In this document: positions 52,494-62,479 of the stretch, piece by piece | How positions within the stretch are numbered: the first letter of the stretch is position 1 | Layout: each line of letters opens with the position of its first letter | Assembly: GCA_007570785.1 (NCBI GenBank) | Contig: ML661382.1 | Location: 437,526 to 501,525, forward strand | Direction: 5' to 3' | Length of the DNA stretch: 64,000 nt | Source: Antilocapra americana | Lineage: Eukaryota; Chordata; Mammalia; Artiodactyla; Antilocapridae | The notes under the pieces: generated by a model | What the model saw: only the letters and a program-made list of their open reading frames with translations | Told to the model about the DNA's origin: nothing | The model's database searches: none | Program-made: the position numbers and the translations under genes

Positions 52494-53039
52494 TAAATAT
52501 TCTGTTATTTCTATTACATCCTCTTTCACAATGAGTTATTTAGGAATGTGTTTTAAAGTTTCTAGCATGTTTGTTTTGCTTTGAATTAACTTTAATGTTG
52601 CTTTCTAATTTAGTTTTACTGTCACAAGAGAAAATGGTCTATATGATATTGATTCGTTGGTGTTTGTTGAGATTTCCTCTGTGTTCTACTGTTATATGTG
52701 GTCATTTTTTTTAATGATTTATATGTGCTAGGAAAGAATACATTTTCTGGTTGAAGAGTTTGTCTACATTTATTAGAAAACATGTGTTGATTTAGTTGTT
52801 CACACTTTTTACATGTTAATAATATTTTGTCTACTGGATATATAGCTTCCAATAGAAGCTTGTTAAAATCTCTTACTATGTTTCTATATTGCTCATTTTT
52901 TTGTTTGTAATTCTGTTTCTGTGTTGTATACTTGAGGTAATTTTGTTAGGTGCATGTAAATTCATTATTGCTTTATTTCCTTGGATTGTTTTGTTTAAAT
53001 AATATGTAATAAATAATTTATATTAATTTCTTTAAATAA

Positions 53040-53063
53040 TATAATGTATAATTATACATTATA
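53040..53063. repeat. Perfect 24-bp AT-rich palindrome
   Basis: The sequence is centred between 53051 and 53052 on tataattata and is self-complementary across all 24 positions. The neighbourhood (52990-53210) is low-complexity A/T. Confidence 0.85.
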
Positions 53064-53644
53064 AATTTATAATATATTTATATTTAATGTATAAAATACA
53101 TAATACATCGTTTTCTACATTTAATTTCCTTGGTGGATTGTTTCCTTTAAATGATATATAATCATAATTATATATATATTATACAAATTATAAAATATAT
53201 TGTACCTTAAATTTTATTTTGATATTAGTTTCACTACACCATTTTTTTGTTGTGGTTCTATTGGTAATTACATGGTATATCTTTCCTATGCTTTCATTTT
53301 GACATTTCTAATTAATTTTCTTTCTGGTGTGCCTCATGTAGGCAATTTGCTAGATTTAAATGTAATCTTATAATCTGTTTTAGTAGGTAGTCTTGGTTTT
53401 TTTCACATTTGTGTTAGTAACAGTGCCCAAAGCAATTCTGGGGCATTAAAGGAGAGAGAAAAGGCAAAAGGGGCTGGGAGGATGGAAAGCAGATGTAAGG
53501 ACTTCACAACAAGCCATGAGGTAATACTATTGCTTGACAGGTACACTTTCTTGGCCTCTTGGTACATTTCCACAAACACTATATAGATCCTCATGCCTTG
53601 GGGAAGTCCATTGAAAAGAAAAAAGTGGGAGGAATTTACCTGCT

Positions 53645-53776
53645 GCTGCTGCTGCTGCTAAGTCGCTTCGGTCGTGTCCGACTCTTTGTGACCCCGTGGA
53701 CTGCAGCCTACCAGGCTCCTCCTTCCATGGGATTTTCCAGGCAAGAGTACTGGAGTGGGGTGCCATTGCCTTCTCC
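53645..53776 (-). mobile_element. Short Bov-A SINE unit with exact target duplication
   Basis: A (GCT)n start, then aagtcgcttcggtcgtgtcc and a normal body ending gccattgccttctcc. The exact 12-bp repeat aatttacctgct at 53633-53644 and 53777-53788, with low divergence, shows a young insertion. Confidence 0.96.
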
Positions 53777-53788
53777 AATTTACCTGCT

Positions 53789-54579
53789 AGCTTCTCCCTA
53801 TCTCCTGTCTCTAATTAGTCGAAATTTACCCCTTCTGGATTTAACTCACCTGAACTTCCAGTTGAGTAATCTCGTCTGTGCGCTGTGGCATGAAATGTCA
53901 ACAATATGGGGGAAGGCAGAGACAAGGGGTAGTGGCTTCTGGTCACAGGACACACAGAGCTGACTGTCGCTTGGCAGTACTTGCGCTGAAGTAAGAGGCT
54001 GAGTGTCAGGTGAGGGAAACAGCTGAGGCCAAGATAATTTGAGGTTGTGCACAAGATGCATCTCATATATAGTATTTATTGTAGCCACTTGTACATTTGT
54101 ACTTTATTTTTTTTTTTTGCTATGTTATTTAGTGTTTTCTGTTTTCTGGTTTTTGATTCATATTTTCCCTCTTTTTCCTGCTTTTTGTTGAATGGAAAAA
54201 GCTTATTTCTCCCTACCTCCATATCTCTCCCCCTCATTTGACAGTTTGGAAAATAGACAGCATTTTTAAATTTTACAATGATTACCCATTAATTTGTACA
54301 TATTTAATTATATGCATATGCTTAAGCACACATTTGTCTAATAGATTTAAGTCATTTAATATCTCTATCATCTTTGAAAACATGGTACAGACTTTAACTC
54401 TCTCTGTTAAATGAACACCCTTCTCCTTTAGTTATTGTTTCTAATTTTACCCGTTACTAACAAAATAATTGTCTTTTATAGTTAACAGGGAAATAAATTT
54501 ACTGACATAATTTATTTCCTAGCTCATTAGCTTCCCTCTAAACTCACTTGTCTTCTTGCTGAAGTATACCCTTTAACAG
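53789..54579. other. No gene; unassigned DNA
   Basis: A T-run of about 12 at 54107-54118. AT-rich text from 54240 on may be L1-derived, but I cannot align it by eye. A 134-codon frame (53559-53963) runs through the SINE and is not a gene. Confidence 0.4.
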
Positions 54580-55600
54580 TTCTTTTTTTTTAATTTATTT
54601 GTTTAGCAGATCTTACCTTTTTAGGAGTTTAGGTTTACAGAAAAAATCAGAAAGTTGGTTAAGAGATTATCTGTATACCTTGTAAGTTTACCCATTATCA
54701 ACATTTCACATTTGATGACATATTTGTATGTCACATCTGTCACAATTAATGAACCAGTATTAATACACTGCTAATAACTAAGCACTCTACTTGGTAAGTT
54801 TGTGCTTTATTCAGATTTTCTTCATTTTTACCTAATGTCCTTTTCCTGGACATTCTATTCATGACACCGCATTGCATTAAGTCATCTGGTCATCATGTCT
54901 CCTTACGCTCCTCTTAGCTTTAGAATTTTCTTTCTTTCTTCTTTTTTTATGACTGGGATAGTTTTGAGGAGTACCAGATTTTGTAGGATGCCCCACTAAA
55001 GGAATTTATCTGATATTTTTATATGATGAGACTGGGTCTATGGCTTTAAGATCATAGAGGTAAAGTACCATTTTCATTGCATCCTATCAAGGGTACATAA
55101 TATATTATCAGCATGATTTATGAATATTGATGTTGGCTTTGGTCACCTGGCTAAGAGTGCCAGGTTTCTCCATAGTAAAGTTCATTCTCCCTGCCACCAT
55201 GCCCCTTCTATATCCTACCCTTTGGAAGGAAATCGCTATGTGCAGCCTACACACAAGGAAGTGAAGTGAAAGTGAAAATGTTAGTCACTCAGTCATATCT
55301 GACTCTTTGGGACCACATGGACTGTAGCCTGCCAGGCTCCTCTGTCCATGGAATTCTGCAGGCAAGAATACTAGAGCTGGTAGTCATTTCCTTCTCCAGG
55401 GGATCTTCCCAATCCAGCAATTGGATGTGGTTCTTCTGCATTGTAGGCAGATTCTTTACCATCTGAGCTATCAGGGAAGCCCAACTATTCATGCCTTTAT
55501 TAATATGAAGCTAACCCTGAATTCATACTGATGTTGCCAACTCAAATCCTTGGATTAGTCTGGCCTCCTGTAAATGTCTACCCAATAGTGAGAAACGTGG
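54580..55600 (-). mobile_element. Antisense L1M 3' UTR
   Basis: Landmarks: ttaggagtttaggtttacag, gtttacccattatcaacatt, catcatgtctccttacgctc, gactgggatagttttgagga and ggaagtaaattc-type end text. A Bov-tA is inserted at 55262-55482. Confidence 0.68.
55262..55482 (-). mobile_element. Bov-tA SINE
   Basis: An antisense copy from tgaagtgaaagtgaaaatgt to ctgagctatcagggaagccc, complete with the tRNA-like head. No clean target duplication is seen. Confidence 0.95.
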
Positions 55601-55624
55601 TTTCCAGCATCCATTATCCATTTG

Positions 55625-55990
55625 ATTTGATTTGAAAGAAATAAATGAAGATCTACGTAAATGGAGAAGTATTCCATGTTCATGGATAGCAAGATCCCAA
55701 ATTGTTAATATGTCAATTCTTTCCAACTTGATTTATAGAGTCAACACAATCCTTAATCAAAATTCAAAGAGCTATTTTGTGGATATTGACAAACTGGGTC
55801 TAAAGTTTATATGAAAATACAAAGACCCAGAAAAATCAACACTTGAAGAACAAAGTTGCTAGATTGACACTACCCAGTTTTAAGATTTACTTTAAATGTA
55901 TCTAATCAAGACAAAATAGCATTAATGAAAGAAGAGGCACATTGATTGATGGAACAGATATGGAATTGTTCAGTTCCTATATATATGGAT
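55625..55990 (+). pseudogene. L1 ORF2 C-terminal fragment (sense)
   Basis: The frame at 55632-55814 reads DLRKWRSIPCSW, then IVNMSILSNLIYRVNTI, which is the conserved L1 ORF2 segment C-terminal to the reverse transcriptase active site. It then decays but continues at DNA level to about 55990. No catalytic motif, start or UTR is present. The fragment is in the opposite orientation to the L1 segments on both sides, so it is a separate insertion or an inverted piece of one. Confidence 0.78.
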
Positions 55991-56074
55991 GGTGATATTG
56001 GTATTTTAAACCCATAGTCTCATAAGAAACAACAATTTTATCAACTAGAGTGCTTAAATGCCTTTAGTCTTTAG

Positions 56075-59000
56075 TCTTATGGAGTCCACTGATTTCCAAA
56101 GTTACTTAGGTTAACACCTTGTTTCCTTACCTCTTTCAGTTAGATTTTTTCATACTCTTGAAATACTGTTACAGTCTCTTGTCATAGTCTTCATTCCTTT
56201 CTGAGATCCCTAACTTCCTAACTGACTTTTAAGAAATCTGCATGCATTAAGATTCACTCATGCTGTAAAGTTTTATAGGCTTCACAAACGCATATTGTCC
56301 TTTATCCACAATTACACTATCAAATAATGTGGTTTCACTCCTCTAAAATATCCCCTGTGCTTCATTTATTCATGACTTTCCTCTATCCCCAAGCTCCTTG
56401 GCAATCATTGGTCATTTTACCATTTCTATAATTTTGCCTTTTCCAGAATGTCATATAATTGGAAACACAAAATATGTAGTCTTTTCATGCTGTCTTCTTT
56501 CATTTAGCCATGTTCAAGTTTCCTCCAGGTCATTTTGTGGCTTAATAGCTATCTCTTTTTTTATTGATAAATAATTTTCCATTGTATGGATGTACCACAG
56601 TTTGTTTATCCATTCACCTACTGAAGGTAGGTGATATTTTGGTTGCTTCAAGTTTTTGGTGATTATTAAAAACTGCTATAAACATTCACATGCAGGTTTT
56701 TTGTATGAACATAAATTTTCAAATCAATTCAGAATATACCTAGAAGTGTGACTGCTGGATTATTTACTAAGGCAATGTTTAACTTTGTAAGAGATTGCTG
56801 AACTATCTTCCCAAGTGACTGTACCATTTGGCATTTTCACCATCACAGGATAAGAGTTTCTGTTACTCCACATCACCATTAGCATTTGATATTTCTTGTT
56901 TAAATTAAGAAAGATTTTGTCATTCCAATAAATGTACAGTGGAATCTCACTGTTTTAATTTGCAGTTCTCTGGTGATGAATGATCTTAGACATATTTTCA
57001 TATGCATTGCTTGTCATTCTTCAGTGAGGCGTTTGTTCAGATCTTTTGCTCATTTTTTATTAGGCTATTTGTGCTCTTATTGTTAAGTTTTAAGAATTTT
57101 TCGTATACACAGATATATGTTTTGCAAGTATTTTCTCCCAATATATGGCTTCTGTTTTGATTTCCTTAACAGTATCTTTCAAATAACAAAATTTTAAAAT
57201 TTAATAAAGTTTAATATATCAGATTTTTTCCTTCATAGATCATGATTTTGGTGTGGTATCTAAAACCTTATTGCAAACCCAGTATCATTTAGATTTTCTT
57301 TGTCACATAGATCTATGTTTTCTTCTAGAAATTTTATATAATTTCATTTTATATTTATATCTATGATTCATTTTGAGTTAAATTTTTCTGAAAAGTGTAA
57401 TATCTGAATCTAGATTACTGTTTTAAAAAATCAAGATATCCAAATGTTTCATCACCGTTTGTTGAAAATGCTATTCTTTCTCCATTGAATTTCCTTTGTC
57501 ACAGATCAGTTAATTCTATTTGTGTGGGTTTGTTTCTGGACTCTATCTGTTCCATCAATTTGTGTGTCTATTCTTTTTAATGCTATGCTGTCTTGGTTGG
57601 GGTAGATTTATAGTAAGTCTTGAAATTGAGTACTGCCCATCTTCCAACTTTTTTCTTCTTAATATGTTGGATATTCTGTCTTGTGTCTTTCCATATAAAC
57701 TTTAGACTCAGTTTGTCAAATCCATAAAATAGTTTTTTTAATTTTGATTAAGACTGTGTTGAACCTGTAGATCAAGTTGGAAAAAATTACCTTAACAATT
57801 TTTATCTTTCTATCTGTGAACATGAAATACCTCTCCATTTATTTAGATCTTCTTTGATTTATCACATCAGAATTTTATAGTTTTTCTTATATAGTTGCTA
57901 TAAATATTATATTAAGCTTTGTATATAAGTATTTCATTAAAATACTATTATAAATAATAATGTGCTTTAAATTTCAAATCTCAATTATTCACTGTTTGTG
58001 TATAAAGAAGCCATTGATTTTGTATATTAGCCTTATATCCTATAAACACACCATAATCACTTACTAGCTACATGAGTCTTTTGGTTGATTCTGTGAAATT
58101 TTCTCACACAGACAAATATAATATCTGCAAAAGCAGAGGTTTTTTTTTTCCTTGCAAATTTGTATACCTTTCCTTTCCTTTTCTTGTCTTATAGTATTAG
58201 CTAGGATTTCTAGGTCAAATGGTGAGAGGGAACATAATTCCTTTGTTCCCAATGTTAGGGAAAAATTCTAAATATTCTACCATTAAGTGTGATGTTTGCC
58301 ATTGGATTTGTCTGTGCCTATGTGTAGTTAAGTAAATAAGGCTGAGTAAGTGCCTCTCTATTCTTAATTTACTGAGTTTTAAAAATCATCAATGGATGTT
58401 GGATTTTGTCAAATATATTTTCTGCATCAACTGATATGATTTTCTTTAGTCTGTTGATGGGGTGCATCATATCAATTGATTTTTAAATGTTGAATCAGTA
58501 GCATAGCTAGAATAAATCCCACTTGGTTGTGGTTGTGATGTACAGTTCTTTTTATGCATTGTTGGATTCAATTTGCTAATATTTTTTTGAGGATTTTTTG
58601 CATCCATATTCATGAAAGATATTGGCTTATAGCTTTTGTTTCTTGTATTTATCTAGTTTTGATATTAGGGTAATCCTGGCCTCCTAGAATGAATTGAGAA
58701 GTGTCAATTTAACTTCTATATTCTGAAGGAGATTGTAGAGGATTGCTGCTATTTCTTTCATAAATGTTTGAGCATAATGCTTTCTTTTTTGAAGGATATT
58801 AATATTAATTGTTAATTGAGTTTCTTTACTAGAAATAAGCCTATTCATGCTATCTATTTTTCATTTCATGAGTTTTGGTAGTTCATATCTCAAAGAATTT
58901 GTCTATTTTACCTAAGGTATCAAATTTGCAGGTATATTTTTTTATCATATTCCTTTATTATTCCTTTGATGTCCATGAGATCAGTAGGGATGACTTTTCT

Positions 59001-59160
59001 TTTATTTCTAATATTGGCATTTTGGGTTTTCTCTCTTTTATTTATTTATTTTTTTGGTTAGCTTGGCTAGAGTTTTATCAAAACCTTTTTTGTTTTCATT
59101 ATTATTTTAGTTTGTATTTATTGTTATTATAATATTATATTTATTATTATATTATTAATA
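56075..59160 (-). mobile_element. Antisense L1M: 3' UTR and ORF2
   Basis: 56075-57250 is the 3' UTR (gtatggatgtaccacagttt, gctataaacattcacatgca, ggcattttcaccatcacagg). 57250-59160 is ORF2 in reverse (tctggactctatctgttcca, ctagaatgaattgagaagtg, gaggattgctgctatttctt). In sense order from high to low coordinates it runs from upstream of the RT to the 3' end. It is about 3 kb, the longest L1 piece in the window. Confidence 0.82.
58040..58460 (-). pseudogene. L1 ORF2 reverse transcriptase remnant
   Basis: Reverse-strand text around 58396-58450 encodes a degraded DAEKAFDKIQHP-type motif (DAENIFDKIQHP). The frame at 58064-58252 reads LEILANTIRQEKERKGIQI, the conserved stretch just before the catalytic FADD. 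The FADD position itself is destroyed: the frame reads CFCRYYICL, indicating a frameshift there. Stops are frequent. It is a dead copy. Confidence 0.75.
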
Positions 59161-59239
59161 ATATCATAAATATCAATATATTTATAAGTCATTTGTACTT
59201 CAATTTTTCTGAGAACACTAAGCTTTTAAGTGGAAAAAT
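59161..59239. other. AT-rich junction
   Basis: Low-complexity ttattattatattattaata text joins two antisense L1 segments. Confidence 0.5.
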
Positions 59240-59732
59240 TTCCAGATTTATTGAGGTATGATTGACCAAAAATTGTGATATTTAAGTTAATGTTTTGATA
59301 TATGTATATGTTATAAAATGAGTACCACAATAAAGCTAATTAACATAGTCATCACCTCATATAGTTACCTTTTTTTTGTATGAACCTTTGTGATCTGTTC
59401 TCTTAGCATTTTCAAGCATACAGTACATTATTAACTATAGTCACCATGCTGTACACTAGGTTTCCAGAACTTACGCATAACAGAAAATTTGTAACCTCTG
59501 ATCAATAACTCCCTTTCTTCCCATTTCCCAACCTCTGGTACTCACTATTCTATTCTGTTAGTATGCATTCGACACTTTTTAAAAAAGTTTCCACATGAGA
59601 TAATGAGATCATGAGATCATACAATATCTGTCTTTCTGCGTCTGTCTTATTTCACTTAAAATAATGTCCTTCAAATTCAGCCAAGTTTTCACAAATGGCA
59701 GAAAGTCCTTCTTTTTTTAAGACTAAATAATA

Positions 59733-59758
59733 TTTGTGTGTGTGTGTGTGTGTGTGTT
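59733..59758. repeat. TG microsatellite
   Basis: A pure (TG)n run inside the antisense L1 3' UTR, at the site where L1s normally carry a short TA/TG stretch. Confidence 0.93.
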
Positions 59759-59789
59759 TCTTTATCCATTCATCTGTAGATGGTCCCTT

Positions 59790-60018
59790 GTTATGCTGTG
59801 CTGTGCTAAGTTGCTTCAGTCGTGTTCAAGTCTTTGTGACCCCGTGGAACATAGCCCACCAGGCTCCTCTGTCCATGGGATTCTCCAGGCAAGAATACTG
59901 GAGTGGGTTGCCATGCCCTCCTCCAGGGGATCTTCCTGACCCAGGGATGGAAACTGTGTCTCTTACATCTCCTCATTGGTAGCTGGGCTCTTTACCACTA
60001 GTGCCACCCGGGAAGCCC
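59790..60018 (-). mobile_element. Bov-tA SINE with exact target duplication
   Basis: An antisense copy from gttatgctgtgctgtgctaa to agtgccacccgggaagccc. The exact 13-bp repeat tagatggtccctt at 59777-59789 and 60019-60031 frames it within the L1. Confidence 0.96.
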
Positions 60019-60440
60019 TAGATGGTCCCTTAGGTTGTTCTAAATCTTGGCTATTGCCAATAATGGTGCAATGAACCTAGGAATGCAAATGCATCTTTGA
60101 GGCAGTGATTTTATTTCCTTTGGATATACACCTCCAGAAGAGGGATTATGGTATTGCACGGTAATTATATTTAAAAATTTTGAGGAACCTGAAAACTGTT
60201 TCCCATAATGATTGAATAAATGTACATCTCCACCAACAGTGTACAAGGATTTCTTTTTCTTTACATTCTTGTCAACAATTGTTATCTTTTGGCATTTTGA
60301 AAATAGCCATCTTAATAAGTATAAGATGATATCTAAATTTTGGTTTTGATTTCCGTAATGATTAGTGATGTTGAACATCTTTTCATATATTTGGCTACTT
60401 ACATATCTTCTCTAGAAAAGTGTCTATTCAGATCCTTTGC

Positions 60441-61489
60441 CCATATTTTAAAGCCAGGTTACTTATTTACTTATTTTTTCTACTGAGTAAAGCATGATGT
60501 ATCATGTAATAAGAGGTGAGGTAAATAGACCTTTAATGTGAGGTTTTATATTAATGTGGCTAGGAGTTGGGCTTGTTTAACCTTGATTGTAGCTATAGGT
60601 GTCAAAGGCTTTAATTTCCTCTAGTATCCTTGTTTTATGTCTTACTTGTTATCTTTGAGTTTTCATAAAATCTCCTTCTTGAATAGAGATGAGATTTGCT
60701 AATGTTTCAGCTGTGACCCACTGTTACGCTGCAGCCTTATGGATGGGTGGTAAGGTGTAGGAGGGGAGAAGAGTTCTACAGTCCTATCATTAAGTCTTAG
60801 TCTTTAGTGAGCCAATGTCCCTGAGCTGCGACCTTCACAAATGTGTATCACATCTCCTCCCCACTCCCTTTAGATGAGACAGGAAGGTTCGAGGGGGCTG
60901 GAATTGGGTAAGTTGCCTTTCCCTCTTCAGCTAAAGCTTTTTTGAAGCCTTTTCCCTCAATGAATAGGTCTCTGTTAAGGTGAATGCTCTGGGCATCATT
61001 CCAAAATTGTTACCTTCTCTCCCCACTGCCAGAAACATGGGGCTTTTGTCTTTACTCCTTAGCAAGACAACTTTTTGGGGTTCCTGGAGGTAAAACCCAT
61101 GAAAACGCAAGTTTCCTTATGACTGAGGCTCTGAAGAGTTTTTCACGGACACTATTTTGCATTCCATATCCATAAATTTATCAAAATTACTGTCTAAGTG
61201 TTCCTACAAGTTGATGGCTCTAGCGACTTTTCCTCTAGGGAAGTTGATCTTGGCTGTGATTCTCTGCATTCAGCTTTCTCTCCAGCTTTCAGTGTAGTTA
61301 GTCCTTTGATCTTAATTCTCTAATGAGTCTAAGAAAAGTATTGATTTTCAGTTTTCCAGCTCTTTTGTTGTTGTAGGGATGGGATTTCCAACTTTACATG
61401 TTGGAGATGCAACCCTAACTCTAGTCTCTAACTGTTCTTTTAATGAGTTGGGAAACTTATAACCTTTTTATGTTTTAAAAAGTCTTTTC
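60441..61489. other. No gene; unassigned DNA
   Basis: No exon-like frame. Text such as cctttgatcttaattctcta may be decayed L1, but I cannot place it. The 60720-60900 interval is somewhat richer in GC than its surroundings. Confidence 0.4.
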
Positions 61490-61900
61490 CTCCCTCATTT
61501 TGAATGATAATTTATCTGGGTATCACACTCAAGTTCACCAATTATTCTCCTTTAGCACTTACCTAAATTATCTGTCTTTTTTTTTTCTGGCAGTTTTAAG
61601 GATTTTACGTTTCTTCTTGATATTTTACAGGCTTTCTATATGTCTTTTAGGTGTAGAATTATCTTCATTTAAAATATTTTTGATATAATTAATTCTATTC
61701 CTTTAATTCTGAAAAATTCTCGGTTCTGATATTCTGAAGCTCCATTAGGCTAATATTAGCTTCTCAATCTATCCTTCATGTCTCTAAAGTGCTCTTTTAC
61801 ACTTTGAATCTATTTGCTCTATGTTCTTGAGAAATTCTTAAATATCATCTTCCATTAATTCTCTCTATGAGTGTGCCCATTTTAGAGTTTATCCCTTTGT
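61490..61900 (-). mobile_element. Probable antisense L1M 5' part
   Basis: cattttgaatgataatttat, tctgggtatcacactcaagt and ctgaagctccattaggctaa resemble antisense text from the 5' region of old L1s. The family call is tentative. Confidence 0.35.
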
Positions 61901-62479
61901 GCTGCTGCTGTTCTTGAGAAAGATGTTCTATGGAGAAAAAAATCTTCCCCTAGATCTGTCCTATGAAGACACCCATTCAAGTCTGCCTGCAAAAATCTTT
62001 TGAGATATTTGAAGACAGAAAAGACAGCTTTACTTATTTTCTTTAGGTTAAACCAAAATTAAAAGTCATTATATTTAAGTAGATTATAATGAATGCTACT
62101 ATTCATTATACTGTAACAGGTTCATAGTAACCTCTTGCAATATAGTAACATAAAGTTTGGAAAGCAGACAAATATCTAAATTTTAGTCAATAATTCTAGG
62201 AGATTTCATTAGGTATTGGGCATAGAGTAGGATTCTTGTGTAAGCAGAGAGCAGAGAATGAGTTTTCCAATTGATTGCCTTCTTGCTTATTGAGAGCTCC
62301 TGGTTTAAAGCAAGCCACAGATGTAAAAACTTTAACTGAGAGGTGACTACTGGCATCCTACAAAGAGATTTCATATAAGTAGCTTGGAAATTCCCCTTGG
62401 GTATGTAAATCAATTGCCATGTGACATCTGGATTTCATTCATTTATTAAACAATCATTGATTATGTTCACTTTGTGCTA
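61901..62479. other. No gene; unassigned DNA
   Basis: Includes a loose AT-rich inverted repeat around 62085-62110 (tataatgaatgctac and attcattata). Nothing else is recognised. Confidence 0.4.

Larger units (their letters stand above)
51590..53400 (-). mobile_element. Antisense L1 or HAL1-like fragment
   Basis: T-rich text such as cttttctgttcagtttttaa, gatttcctctgtgttctact, gtctactggatatatagctt and ggtgtgcctcatgtaggcaa is typical of the antisense 5' half of L1 ORF2 or a HAL1 relative. It is heavily decayed. The interval 52980-53200 has drifted to nearly pure A/T. Confidence 0.55.
59240..60440 (-). mobile_element. Second antisense L1 3' UTR
   Basis: Landmarks: tttattgaggtatgattgac, gtcatcacctcatatagtta, ttaactatagtcaccatgct, tttcacttaaaataatgtcc, and after the SINE gccaataatggtgcaatgaa, ctccaccaacagtgtacaag. 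Its order repeats the region already covered at 56.1-57.2 kb, so it is an independent insertion. Confidence 0.8.

Noticed and set aside
53559..53963. 134-codon open frame on the + strand
   Set aside because: A large part is the young SINE at 53645-53776, so the frame cannot be an ancestral gene.
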